Source: Chitinimonas_A lacunae (GTDB taxonomy: Bacteria; Pseudomonadota; Gammaproteobacteria; Burkholderiales; Chitinimonadaceae). Taken from it: DNA of 64,000 nt. The notes under the pieces are model-generated. The model made no database searches and was not told the DNA's origin. It worked only from the letters and a program-made list of their open reading frames with translations. Positions 1 through 7,946 of this stretch are shown one piece after another. A program made the translations under genes and the position numbers. Positions within the stretch are counted from its first letter, which is position 1, and the number at the start of each line of letters is the position of its first letter. Location: assembly GCF_042650885.1 (NCBI RefSeq), contig NZ_JBHSBU010000001.1, positions 1,116,001 through 1,180,000 of the forward strand, read 5' to 3'.

Positions 1-1
1 G

Positions 2-391
2 CAACGGCGCAGCGGTGCCATCGTCACCGTGGCCTCCAACGCCGCCGATGTGCCCCGGATGAAAATGGCCGCCTATGCGGCCTCTAAGGCCGCTTCAGCC
101 CATTTCACCCGCTGTCTGGGGCTTGAACTGGCCGAGTACGGCATCCGCTGCAATGTGGTGTCGCCCGGCTCGACCGATACCGCGATGCAGCGCCAGCTGT
201 GGACCGGCCCGGAAAGCGAGCAGGCAGTCATCCGCGGTTCGCTCGACGACCACCGTCTGGGCATCCCGACCGGCCGGATGGCCAGCCCCGAAGATATCGC
301 CGAAGCGGTCTGCTTCCTGGCCTCCGACCGTGCCCGCCAGATCACCATGCACGATCTGCGCGTAGACGGCGGCGCCACGCTGGGCGCCTGA
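2..391 (+). CDS. entA: 2,3-dihydro-2,3-dihydroxybenzoate dehydrogenase, 3' part
   Basis: The window opens inside this gene; the frame is open from base 2, so the N-terminal Rossmann half is missing. The visible 129 residues carry the short-chain dehydrogenase active site (YAASK) and the C-terminal signature DGGATLGA. The stretch with SPGSTDTAMQR, LDDHRLGIPTGR and ITMHDLRVDGG is characteristic of EntA/DhbA, which oxidises 2,3-dihydro-2,3-dihydroxybenzoate to 2,3-dihydroxybenzoate with NAD+ for catecholate siderophores. The rest of the siderophore cluster would lie upstream, outside the window; nothing downstream belongs to it. A generic SDR oxidoreductase is the alternative, but the C-terminal match favours EntA. 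Confidence 0.8.
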   Translation, partial: QRRSGAIVTVASNAADVPRMKMAAYAASKAASAHFTRCLGLELAEYGIRCNVVSPGSTDTAMQRQLWTGPESEQAVIRGSLDDHRLGIPTGRMASPEDIAEAVCFLASDRARQITMHDLRVDGGATLGA

Positions 392-601
392 GCCCAGGCA
401 AGCGGCCCCGATGCCACGTCATTAGTGCTTCAGGGGGCTTACTCAAGATCATCAGCGACAAGTGGAAAGTCATGCTTTTCCACAGCGCCTCCATCGGCGC
501 CGCTCCAGGCATCAAGTAGGCCCCCTCTTCCTGCTGCCCCTGTCTCACTGTTTCTGTAAACACTGTTCTTTCCTCGGTCGAACGGCGGAAACTTGGCTTA
601 A

Positions 602-618
602 ATCAAATCAGACAATTT
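602..618. promoter_or_regulatory. possible operator ahead of the quinone-reductase gene
   Basis: In the 279 bp between entA and the next gene there is an imperfect palindrome of the form GACAA-N7-TTGTC, about 50 bp before the start codon at 671. It sits in a locally AT-rich stretch where a promoter would be expected. No regulator gene is adjacent, so this is only a candidate. Confidence 0.25.
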
Positions 619-670
619 AGATTTGTCCAAAACTATTCATCCGAACCATTGACAGTGAAGGAACAGAAAG

Positions 671-1258
671 ATGGGAAAACGCATTCTGCTGATTCAAGGC
701 CACCCCGACCCCCAGCCCAACCATCTAGGGCATGCACTCGATGAAGCCTATGCCGAGGGAGCGCAAAGTGCTGGACACGAAATTCGTCGGATCAATGTGG
801 CTCAGCTCGACTTTCCGCTGCTGCGCAATCTCGATGAATGGAAGAACAGTCCACTGCCGCCGACCCTGCAAGAGAGCCAGGCTGCCATTGAGTGGTGTGA
901 GCATCTGGTGCTGTTTTTCCCGCTCTGGCTGGGCGACATGCCGGCACTGCTGAAAGGCTTTCTTGAACAGGTGGCTCGTCCCGGTTTTGCCTTTGACCGG
1001 AGCAGCAAGAATCCTCTGACCCGCCAAGCCCTGAACGGCCGCTCGGCGCGAGTGGTCGTCACGATGGGGATGCCAGCCTCGCTCTATCGCTGGTATTTCC
1101 GGGCCCATAGCCTGCGTTCGCTCGAGCGCAATATCCTCGGCATGGTCGGCATTGCGCCGGTCGATGAAACACTGATCGGAATGGTGGACGAGCTAAGTCC
1201 CGAGGCCACTCAGCGCTTGATGAAGAAACTGCGCAAGCTCGGCCAGAATGGCGACTGA
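671..1258 (+). CDS. NAD(P)H:quinone oxidoreductase, flavodoxin-like fold
   Basis: A 195-residue cytoplasmic protein with the flavodoxin-like fold of the NQO/MdaB/KefF family, which reduces quinones by two electrons using FMN or FAD. The N-terminus RILLIQGHPDPQPN is the phosphate-binding beta-strand/loop of the family, and FFPLWLGDMPALLKGFLEQV matches its conserved P-x-W-x2-P-A-x-L-K-G motif. The length is typical. AAGGAA lies a few bases before the ATG and supports the start. It stands 31 bp before the next gene on the same strand and may be cotranscribed with it, although the functions are not obviously related. The physiological substrate cannot be told from sequence. Confidence 0.75.
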   Translation: MGKRILLIQGHPDPQPNHLGHALDEAYAEGAQSAGHEIRRINVAQLDFPLLRNLDEWKNSPLPPTLQESQAAIEWCEHLVLFFPLWLGDMPALLKGFLEQVARPGFAFDRSSKNPLTRQALNGRSARVVVTMGMPASLYRWYFRAHSLRSLERNILGMVGIAPVDETLIGMVDELSPEATQRLMKKLRKLGQNGD

Positions 1259-1289
1259 GGCCCTGGCAGGCCACAGCGGACCTTAATAG

Positions 1290-2240
1290 ATGCCTTCCTT
1301 TCTTACCCTGCTGTTTTCGGTGCTGGCCGCCGTCATGCTGTTTCTCTATGGCCTGGCAGCCTTCTCGGCTGAGATGGCTAGGCTGGGAGGTCAGCGACTG
1401 CATAACCATTTGCAGTGGCTGACTCGGGCAGACTGGCGCGGAGCCTTGACCGGCGCGGCATTCACGGCGGTAGTCCAATCATCGTCAGCAGTTACCTCCA
1501 TCGCCGTTACGCTGGCTCATCAAGGCACTGTGTCTTATCGGGCTGCCTTATCCCTGATGATCGGTGCCAATGTCGGCACCACGCTCACGGCCTGGTTAGT
1601 GGCACTGCATATCGGTGGCCTGGGGCCGGTGTTCGTCTCGCTCGGGGGAATATGGTCGCTGGTCGGTCCGCCGCTATGGCGCCCTTACGGCAAGGCCGTG
1701 TTCTACTTCGGCCTGATCTTCCTGGCACTCGATCTGATCGGGACCGCCCTGGCTCCGCTGGGCCGCGATCCGGCACTGTTGCGCTGGTACGGACTGCTGG
1801 GCAGTCCGATCATCGCACTGCTGGCTGGCATGCTGCTGACCGTCGTCGTACAGTCGTCCTCGGTTGTCAGCGGGCTGGCGGTACTGCTGGTATCCCAGTC
1901 CCTGGTTGCGCCAGCAACGGCCGTATGGATGGTGGCCGGCGCCAATGTCGGCACCACCTCGACTGCCTTGCTGGCCAGTTCGGCACTCGACAATACCGCC
2001 CGCAAACTGGCCTTGCTCAATACCGGCTTCAACCTGCTGGGCGTTGTTCTGTTTGCGACGCTGTTGCGGCCGCTGACTGCCAGTGTGCTGGCTTCTTCCC
2101 TTGATCCGACGCAACAGGTGGCGCTGGTCCATTCACTGTTCAATCTGACGGCAGCCCTGGTCTCGCTGTTTCTGCTACCGGCCTGCTGGCCGGCCATCAG
2201 CACGTGGCTGGAACGCCCATCGAACCGAACGCTGGACTGA
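1290..2240 (+). CDS. Na/Pi-cotransporter family membrane protein
   Basis: A 316-residue polytopic inner-membrane protein of the PF02690 (NptA/YjbB-type) family. Two inverted copies of the family repeat are visible, each with a QSSS motif: AVVQSSSAVTS near residue 67 and VVVQSSSVVSG near residue 189. Each is followed by a glycine/asparagine segment (GANVGTT near 91 and again near 218). The QSSS motifs are believed to bind sodium and phosphate. The protein is shorter than YjbB and lacks the C-terminal PhoU-like domain, so it is the membrane part only. No Shine-Dalgarno is evident before the ATG. The nearby terminator at 2261-2286 ends the transcript. Confidence 0.8.
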   Translation: MPSFLTLLFSVLAAVMLFLYGLAAFSAEMARLGGQRLHNHLQWLTRADWRGALTGAAFTAVVQSSSAVTSIAVTLAHQGTVSYRAALSLMIGANVGTTLTAWLVALHIGGLGPVFVSLGGIWSLVGPPLWRPYGKAVFYFGLIFLALDLIGTALAPLGRDPALLRWYGLLGSPIIALLAGMLLTVVVQSSSVVSGLAVLLVSQSLVAPATAVWMVAGANVGTTSTALLASSALDNTARKLALLNTGFNLLGVVLFATLLRPLTASVLASSLDPTQQVALVHSLFNLTAALVSLFLLPACWPAISTWLERPSNRTLD

Positions 2241-2260
2241 GTGCCGTGGTGCCAATAGAA

Positions 2261-2286
2261 AAAACGGGGGGAAATCCCCCCGTTTT
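2261..2286. terminator. bidirectional rho-independent terminator
   Basis: A perfect 11-bp stem (AAAACGGGGGG paired with CCCCCCGTTTT) with a 4-base loop. T-runs on both strands let it end the phosphate-transporter transcript (plus) and the KGG-protein transcript (minus), which converge here. Confidence 0.9.
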
Positions 2287-2315
2287 CATGGCATTGAGAT
2301 GCTACAGCTCAACCT

Positions 2316-2813
2316 TTAGCTGTTCTTGTTGTTCTGATTCTGACGGTTCGAGCTGGGCGAGCCTTGTTCGCGGTTGCTGCTGGCCGAGCTGCTGCCGCCG
2401 CTGCTGCTGCCGCTCTCACGGCTGCTGCTGCCACCGCTGCTGCCTTCACGACCGCCGCTGCTGCTGCTGCTTTCACGGCCGCCGCTGCTGCCACCGCTGC
2501 TGCCACCGCTGCTTTCACGGTTGCTGCCGCTCGAAGACGAGGAACTGCTACCGCTTTCACGATTGCTGCTGGCGCTGCTGGAACTGCCCCGGCCGCCATG
2601 GCTGTTTTCACCACCCTTGCGGCCTGCTTCGCGCGCTTCTTCAGATGTGAACTCATGCGCAGTACCACGCTCATGGGCAGCCTGACCGCCCTTGCTGGCG
2701 ATCTCGCGTTGACGTTCCGGATCCATCGAGGCGAAACCACGCTTGCTGGTGTCACCACTACGGTTTTCGTTGTCGTTGTTGTTGTTGTTGTTGCCTTGGT
2801 TATTGGTAGCCAT
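2316..2813 (-). CDS. KGG-motif stress protein with Ser/Gly-rich tail
   Basis: A 165-residue hydrophilic protein. Residues 1-20 are Asn-rich; residues 25-70 contain two copies of the KGG (GsiB/con-10, PF10685) motif: RGFASMDPERQREIASKGGQAAHERG and EFTSEEAREAGRKGGE. Residues 73-165 are an almost pure Ser/Gly/Arg/Glu low-complexity tail with repeated SNRES, GGRE and SSGGSS units. KGG proteins are small, hydrophilic, desiccation- or stress-induced proteins of unclear biochemical role. The start is firm: AAAGGAAATCCTC precedes the ATG. The tail is longer than in typical family members and may be disordered. Frames opposite it give poly-Ala and poly-Leu products that are artefacts of the repeats. 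Confidence 0.8.
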   Translation of the reverse strand: MATNNQGNNNNNNDNENRSGDTSKRGFASMDPERQREIASKGGQAAHERGTAHEFTSEEAREAGRKGGENSHGGRGSSSSASSNRESGSSSSSSSGSNRESSGGSSGGSSGGRESSSSSGGREGSSGGSSSRESGSSSGGSSSASSNREQGSPSSNRQNQNNKNS

Positions 2814-3202
2814 GAGGATTTCCTTTCACGTTGGGTTAGTGACGGAAGGATGACTATTGAAATCGCCCCGGTTATTTTCCAAGCCTGATTCTTGTTTAGG
2901 CGATACCAGCAGACTCCTTCGGCCCTCTGTTTATGGCAATGGCTGTGCCCACCCGAAAAATAGAATCCCCGCAAAAAGCTCATCAATATAAATATCTGAT
3001 TATAAAGGGCAAAAATTCACACCATTTAGATGTCTCGATAATAATCCTTTGCAAGACCGTAAAATGCACCGTCGCGATTGAAAGAGTTACCAGAAGAGCA
3101 AGATATTCAGACAAGCTCAGCCATATCAGCCCGCTATGGCCTGGGTAATTCAGGAATAGGAATTGCCTCGCAACGGAACGTCCAAACAAGGAGGATAAGA
3201 AA
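2814..3202. other. intergenic region between divergent genes
   Basis: 389 bp separating the divergently transcribed KGG gene (minus) and the Ntn hydrolase gene (plus), so both promoters must lie here. It is AT-rich in the middle (about 2980-3070), with an ATTATA at 2999-3004 that reads as TATAAT on the minus strand. No convincing -35 partner, hairpin or coding frame was seen. Confidence 0.5.
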
Positions 3203-3673
3203 ATGACGACCGTTGCATGGGATGGCACCACCGTTGCCGCCGACACCCAGGCCAATAACAGCGGCCTGCGCTCACGGACCAAGAAACTGCACCGACTGCA
3301 AGATGGCCGGATCTACGCTTTCAGCGGTGAGATTCAGGACGGCCGCGCCGTCTATGACTGGCTCAATGGTGGCGAGAAAAGTCCCAAACCGGCAGTTTCG
3401 TCGAGCTTTGTCGCCTTATTGATCTGTCCCAACGGCCATGCCTACACCATCGAAGACAAGTTGGTGCTGTTGCCGGTACTTGAGGGCTTTCGCGCCATCG
3501 GCTCGGGCCGCAACTTCGCCATGGGCGCCATGGCGGTCGGGGCCGATGCGGTCAAGGCGGTCGCCGCCGCCATCCAGCTCGATGTCTACTCGGGCGGCGA
3601 TATCGAAACCCTGACCAGCACCATTCCCATCGAAAGCGTCGATCCGCACATCAACTGTATTACGCCTCAATAA
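3203..3673 (+). CDS. proteasome-like Ntn hydrolase (HslV/phage-type), stand-alone
   Basis: A 156-residue protein starting MTTVAWDGTTVAADTQ, the pattern of proteasome-beta/HslV-type N-terminal nucleophile hydrolases. After Met removal Thr2 would be the nucleophile; RTKKLHRL supplies a basic residue where the family has its catalytic Lys; the central AIGSGRNFAMGAMAVGADAVKAVAAA is the conserved GSG/A-G-A segment, and LDVYSGGDIETL matches the C-terminal part. Such short versions are common in phages and scattered in proteobacteria. A strong AAGGAGG precedes the ATG. No HslU or other ATPase is nearby, so it is not the housekeeping HslV. Role and substrate are unknown. Confidence 0.75.
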   Translation: MTTVAWDGTTVAADTQANNSGLRSRTKKLHRLQDGRIYAFSGEIQDGRAVYDWLNGGEKSPKPAVSSSFVALLICPNGHAYTIEDKLVLLPVLEGFRAIGSGRNFAMGAMAVGADAVKAVAAAIQLDVYSGGDIETLTSTIPIESVDPHINCITPQ

Positions 3674-3681
3674 TTAAAATT

Positions 3682-3737
3682 ATTGGCAAAATCACTGCAA
3701 GATTTTTAGCCACAAGAAAAATATTTAGAAATATTTA
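3682..3737 (+). repeat. AT-rich intergenic repeat, copy 1
   Basis: Contains CACTGCAAGATTTTTAGC followed by AGAAAAATATTTAG. It lies 9 bp after the Ntn-hydrolase stop and just before the converging tyrosinase pseudogene. It shares its core with ten other islands in this window. Confidence 0.6.
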
Positions 3738-3746
3738 CGCCCTTTT

Positions 3747-4571
3747 CTACCTTGTCGCGCCCGGGGCCGCCACAAGCTCAGCCCGTTCCGGCATCCCGGC
3801 CGCGATCCATGGCTTGAACAGGGCGATCTGCTCATCAGGCAGCCCCTGGTGCGCCGGTGGTGGCGTCCCGTACTGGGCGGCGGCATCGGATGGGGTGCCG
3901 CGGCCCTGGGCTGAAGGCGAGCAGATAGGGCGAGGTATAGGGGAAGCGGCTATCGACCGGCTCATGGTTGCGCTTGACGTGATAGAGCGGCGAGGCCGGA
4001 TTCTCGAACGCCCTGGGATAGCGCTTACCCGAAGGAGGCTGACTGAAATTCCAGTACGGCACCGTCACATTGGCCGTACTGGGCCCATAGCGTCCGTCGG
4101 GATCAGCCGCTTGCAGCGCCTTCTCGTAGTAGTAGAACTGTGCCAGGGCAGGAACAGGTCCTTGCCGTGTTCGCACATTCCCGGATATTCCAGGTGATAG
4201 TCAGGCCGAGGCGCCTGATGCTGCGTCATGGCGCACTGCTCGTTGGCAGCCCGGTTGACCGGATCGGGCAAGTGATCGGGCGTCACCCATACCGAGGGAC
4301 AGTTATGCACTCAGGCTTGCCAGGTAAAGCCCTGCCGATCGAACGGATTGGCCTGACTCTTGTGCCGCATCATGGCCACGGCATGTTCGTAGGCCGCCAA
4401 TTCCTGCGCCGACAGATCGTCGATATTGCGCCGCAATAGCCGTTTGACCGGTGGTGCCGAGACCGAGGCAGGCGCCGCCATGGCGACCGTAGCGGGCGCC
4501 GCCGGCTGGCGGGTGGCACAGCCCGTGATCCCCAGCAGCAGCCCCATCACCCATAGACGGAGAGTCATCAC
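3747..4571 (-). pseudogene. tyrosinase-family copper enzyme, decayed
   Basis: Pieces of one protein are spread over several minus-strand frames. The first piece (4571-4314) starts with a lipoprotein-like signal (MMTLRLWVMGLLLGITGCA) and leads to FDRQGFTWQA. An in-frame TGA at 4311-4313, where tyrosinases commonly have Trp, interrupts it. The same frame continues VHNCPSVWVTPDHLP to the copper-A motif HGKDLFLPWH. A short deletion near 4145 then shifts the frame to AQFYYYEKALQAADPDG and PYWNFSQPPSGK. Near 3905 the frame shifts again to a tail with GLPDEQIALFKPWIAAGMPE. The copper-B histidine domain is missing, so an internal deletion has also occurred. Its ATG overlaps the TGA of the multicopper oxidase by four bases, showing a former operon. 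Confidence 0.8.
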
Positions 4572-4864
4572 CTGGCGCCTCCGTGAGGGGCATGGGCCGA
4601 GCCGCCTTCGGGTTCGATTTCGACCAGTTGCATCATGCCCTGGTCCTCATGGTCGAGGATATGGCCGTGCAGAACGAACCGGCCGATATAGTCCTCGTAG
4701 GGGCTGTAGATCTCCACCGGCTCGTCCTGCTTGACCATCAAGGTATCGCGCCACACCACCTGATCACGACCGCGTGAGTCCTTGCGCATCATTTGGAACG
4801 GGTTGACATGAATATGGAAGGAGTGATTGACCAGCTTGGAATTGAGCGTCCACACCGAGGTCAT
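4568..4864 (-). pseudogene. multicopper oxidase (laccase type), C-terminal remnant
   Basis: Only the last cupredoxin domain remains (98 residues; whole enzymes are usually 450-600). Copper ligands of the family are visible: HSFHIHVNPFQ near the start and the C-terminal block LHGHILDHEDQGMM. In active enzymes that block reads HCH, the Cys being the type-1 copper ligand and electron entry point; here the codon at 4664-4666 encodes Gly. The 5' part was replaced by IS30-family DNA: the apparent ATG at 4862-4864 lies right at the junction, where the transposase frame begins on the other strand. Upstream neighbour of the tyrosinase pseudogene in a former copper-oxidase operon. Almost certainly non-functional. 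Confidence 0.8.
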
Positions 4865-5223
4865 GCCCAGCCTTTACCCGACGACTTCGCCATGTGCCAG
4901 CCAGCGTCCGCAAGACGCTGACCTACGATCAGGGCAAAGAGATGGCCCATCATGCTGAATTGGCCCGCAGACTCAAGATTCAGGTGTATTTCGCTGACCC
5001 GCATAGCCCTTGGCAGCGGCCCAGCAACGAAAACATAAATGGCTTCATTCGCGAGTACCTGCCCAAGGGCATCGACCTGTCGGTTTTCTCTCAAACCTAC
5101 CTCAACGACATTGCGCGTAGCCTCAATACCAGGCCTCGGAAATATCTTGGCTTTCGCACTCCGGAAGAAGTATTTCAGGAGCACATCAACCGCTTGAAGG
5201 CCAGTGTTGCACTTCAAAATTGA
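4864..5223 (+). pseudogene. IS30-family transposase, C-terminal fragment
   Basis: The open frame from about 4864 reads FTRRLRHVPASVRK, then LTYDQGKEMAHHAELARR, YFADPHSPWQRPSNENINGF, REYLPKGIDLS and NTRPRKYLGFRTPEEVF. These are the second catalytic Asp, the catalytic Glu and the C-terminal end of an IS30-type DDE transposase. The N-terminal helix-turn-helix and first Asp are absent, so it cannot transpose on its own. The first GTG in frame is at 4894 but is not a natural start. It is the cause or the scar of the truncation of the multicopper oxidase gene. Confidence 0.85.
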
Positions 5224-5250
5224 ATTCGCCGTGAATAAAACACCCATTCG
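4864..5250 (+). mobile_element. partial IS30-family insertion sequence
   Basis: Transposase C-terminus plus a few tens of bases after its stop, where the right end of the element should be (about 5224-5250). The left end and about two thirds of the transposase are missing. The left boundary coincides with the broken start of the multicopper oxidase remnant. The outer terminal repeat cannot be fixed without a reference copy. Confidence 0.6.
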
Positions 5251-5273
5251 TCTTTCCACCTTGCCCTCCCCCC

Positions 5274-6296
5274 TTATTCGTACCCCAACGGTTCGGCTTT
5301 TCCCCAGAACACCCGATAGGAAAAGATGGTGTAGAACACGATGCAAGGCAATACCACGGCAATTCCCACCAACATAAATCCCAGCGAGGCCGGTGCGCTG
5401 GCGGCTTGCCAGATGGTCAGCTTATCGACCACCAGAAAAGGGAACAGGCTGTAGGCCAATCCGCAGAACGCCAGCACAAATACCCCGGCGATACAGGCAA
5501 ATGGCTTCCAGATATCCCGCTCATCGCCCAGCCCGAGCCGCTCGGGCAGGCGCCGCAACAACAGCTCGCCCATCACCAGAAGCGCCACGGTTGCCAGCGG
5601 AATGGGTGCAAGCAGCAACATATTGGGCAGCGCAAACCACTTCTCGAATATCTGGTCGCTCACCAGCGGCGTCACCAGCGAAATCGCCGCCACGCCAAGC
5701 GCGGTCAGCCACAGACTGCCACGCGCCCAATTGACCGCCCGGCGTTGTAGCGCACCGGTGGTCTTGATCAGCAGCCAACAGGCGCCCAGCAGCGTGTAGC
5801 CCGCCAGCAGTGCCAGTCCGACAAAGGCGGCGAACAGATAGCTCCAGATATCGCGGCCAAAACCGGTGATATACAGCCCAAGCATCAACCCTTGCGAGAA
5901 ACCGGCCAGCACGGAGCCGGCGTAGAAAGCCCGGTTCCACCACGGTTTATGTTGATCGCGCGCCTTGACCCGGAAATCGAAGGCCACGCCACGCAGGATC
6001 AGACCGGTCAACATCAGCGCCACCGGCAGATAGAGCGCGCTCAGTATCATCCCGTGCGCCAGCGGAAAGGCACTCAGCAGCACCCCGACCCCCAGCACCA
6101 GCCAGGTTTCATTGGCATCCCAAAAGGGACCGATCGAGGCAATCATCATGTCCTGCTCTTCCGGTCCCGCCCGCCGCAGCAAGACGCCGACGCCAAGGTC
6201 ATAGCCATCGAGCACCACATAGACCAGCATCGCCAGTCCCATCAGCATCATGAAAACCAGGGGCATCCAGCCAGTCGGCTGTGAGTAGTCAACCAT
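5274..6296 (-). CDS. cydB: cytochrome bd-type quinol oxidase subunit II
   Basis: A 340-residue membrane protein, partner of CydA in the bd-type terminal oxidase that passes electrons from quinol to oxygen without pumping protons. Family signatures are VVLDGYDLGVGVLL near residue 27, PFWDANETWLVLGVGVLLSAFP near 57, and multiple hydrophobic helices to the C-terminal YTIFSYRVFWGK. The start at 6296 (MVDYSQPTGWMP) overlaps the 3' end of cydA by 8 bp, which indicates translational coupling; a longer open frame up to 6497 only runs inside cydA. No cydX-like small ORF is evident in the 50 bp between the stop and the IS30 remnant. Confidence 0.93.
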   Translation of the reverse strand: MVDYSQPTGWMPLVFMMLMGLAMLVYVVLDGYDLGVGVLLRRAGPEEQDMMIASIGPFWDANETWLVLGVGVLLSAFPLAHGMILSALYLPVALMLTGLILRGVAFDFRVKARDQHKPWWNRAFYAGSVLAGFSQGLMLGLYITGFGRDIWSYLFAAFVGLALLAGYTLLGACWLLIKTTGALQRRAVNWARGSLWLTALGVAAISLVTPLVSDQIFEKWFALPNMLLLAPIPLATVALLVMGELLLRRLPERLGLGDERDIWKPFACIAGVFVLAFCGLAYSLFPFLVVDKLTIWQAASAPASLGFMLVGIAVVLPCIVFYTIFSYRVFWGKAEPLGYE

Positions 6297-7671
6297 GTCG
6301 GGGCTCCTTGGAATCGTCGGGAATAAGCGGTTGCGGCGTCTCAGCCGCCGGTGGCTCGGCAGGCGGCGGATAGTCGCTCGCCCGGCGCGCCAGATAGAAC
6401 AGCACGGAGATATAGGAAAGCAGCAGGAAGCCGTAGAGACCAACATAGCCGGCAAGCGACAGGCCGACCATCTCGCCGGGCACGTTGGACACGGCATCGC
6501 GCGTCAGCAGCAGACCCGAAATCAGCCAGGGCTGACGGCCGATCTCGGTCACATACCAACCGGCCAGCAGGGCAATCCAGCCGGAAAAGGTCATCGCCAC
6601 CAGCACCCGGGCCAGCCAGGTGGGCAGACTGGCGCGTCGGATCAGGTTCCAGGCCGCCAGCCACGACACCAGCAGCATCAGCACGCCCGTGCCCACCATC
6701 ACCCTAAAGGCCAGAAATACCGGCAGAACCGGTGGATGCAGGTCGGGAAAGGCATCGATGCCCTGCACCTCGCCTTCGAAATCATGGGTCAGATAGAAAG
6801 AGCCGAGCCGGGGAATGGCCACTTCACCGTAGGTCTTCTTCTCGATCTCGTCGGGCCAGCCGAACAGCACGGCGGGAACACCGCGACCGGTGGTCCAGAT
6901 GCCTTCCATTGCGGCAATCTTGGCGGGCTGATGGCGCAGGGTATTGAGACCATGCAGGTCGCCCGCGATGATCTGGAGCGGAATCAGCATCGCTGCCAGA
7001 TAAACCCCCGTGCGCAGCCCTGCTGCCATTTCCAGGCAACGGTCGCCGCGCAGCCAGCGATAGGCCGATATACCGGCCAGCAAGAACGCCACGGTCAGGC
7101 CCGAGGCGATCAGCGTATGGACCAGCCGGTAGGGAAACGAGGGATTGAAGATCACCGCCAGCCAGTCCACCCCATGCAGCCGACCATCGATCAGGGCATA
7201 ACCAGCCGGGGTCTGCATCCAGGAATTGAGCGCCAGAATCCAGAACGCCGACAGCGTGGTGCCGACAGCCACCAGGATCGTGGCCCCGGTATGTACCGCC
7301 GGGCTGACCCGCCGGCTGCCGAACAGCATGATGCCAAGAAACGTGGCCTCCAGAAAAAAGGCCGTCAGCACTTCATAAGCGAGCAATGGCCCGGCGATAT
7401 TGCCGGCGAAGTCCATAAAACCTGGCCAGTTGGTGCCGAACTGGAAACTCATGGTGACACCGCTCACCACCCCCAGACCGAAGCTGAGCGCAAAGACCTT
7501 GACCCAGAAGCCATAGGCAAGCATCCAGCGTTCTTCGCCGCTGTGACGGTAGCGCAGCTTGAAATACACCAGCACCCAAGCCAGGCCGATCGTGATGGTG
7601 GGAAACAGGATATGGAAGCTGATATTGGCCGCAAATTGCAGCCGAGACAGGATAAAGGGATCAAACGACAA
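6289..7671 (-). CDS. cydA: cytochrome bd-type (cyanide-insensitive class) oxidase subunit I
   Basis: A 460-residue membrane subunit carrying haems b558, b595 and d. FDPFILSRLQFAANISFHILFPTITIGLAW at the N-terminus holds the first haem-ligand His, and GWYVTEIGRQPW is the universal CydA signature. The length and short Q-loop fit the CIO/CioA-like class rather than the long E. coli type. The open frame extends to an ATG at 7713, but a TTG at 7669-7671 has AAAGGAA seven bases upstream and gives the family N-terminus (L/M-SFDPF), so I place the start there. First gene of the cydAB operon. The class is known for low-oxygen and cyanide-tolerant respiration. Confidence 0.92.
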   Translation of the reverse strand: MSFDPFILSRLQFAANISFHILFPTITIGLAWVLVYFKLRYRHSGEERWMLAYGFWVKVFALSFGLGVVSGVTMSFQFGTNWPGFMDFAGNIAGPLLAYEVLTAFFLEATFLGIMLFGSRRVSPAVHTGATILVAVGTTLSAFWILALNSWMQTPAGYALIDGRLHGVDWLAVIFNPSFPYRLVHTLIASGLTVAFLLAGISAYRWLRGDRCLEMAAGLRTGVYLAAMLIPLQIIAGDLHGLNTLRHQPAKIAAMEGIWTTGRGVPAVLFGWPDEIEKKTYGEVAIPRLGSFYLTHDFEGEVQGIDAFPDLHPPVLPVFLAFRVMVGTGVLMLLVSWLAAWNLIRRASLPTWLARVLVAMTFSGWIALLAGWYVTEIGRQPWLISGLLLTRDAVSNVPGEMVGLSLAGYVGLYGFLLLSYISVLFYLARRASDYPPPAEPPAAETPQPLIPDDSKEPRHG

Positions 7672-7946
7672 CGCAGGTTCCTTTCCACGCGAAGCTGATC
7701 CGAAAACGGACACAGCGCGAGCAAAGGGGCAAACCGTATGCCTTGGCCCGATGGCGGTCTCAGTGGGCGAGGACGCTTGCCGGAGGCGAAGGCTGGCCGC
7801 CGAGACCGATACCCATGGCTCGGCGTGTCCAGGATGGCAGTGCCAGACAAGCTGTGCTGAACACAGAGGCCCGCTGAGCGGAACAGGCGGTGATGGGCTG
7901 TAGATTTTTCATTGGCCCAGCCGAATTTGCCAAAGCGCAGGCAGGC

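Noticed and set aside
2309..2986. Long Ala/Val-rich and Leu-rich frames overlapping the KGG gene
   Set aside because: They are alternative readings of the Ser/Gly codon repeats; only the KGG frame has a ribosome site and a known domain.
3203..3673. Prophage remnant suggested by the phage-type Ntn hydrolase
   Set aside because: No integrase, capsid, tail or lysis gene is nearby, and the composition matches the chromosome.
6295..7698. A 467-codon open frame on the plus strand opposite cydA
   Set aside because: It is rich in Gln, Arg, Gly and His with no family features, as expected from the antisense of a GC-rich membrane-protein gene; cydA is certain.
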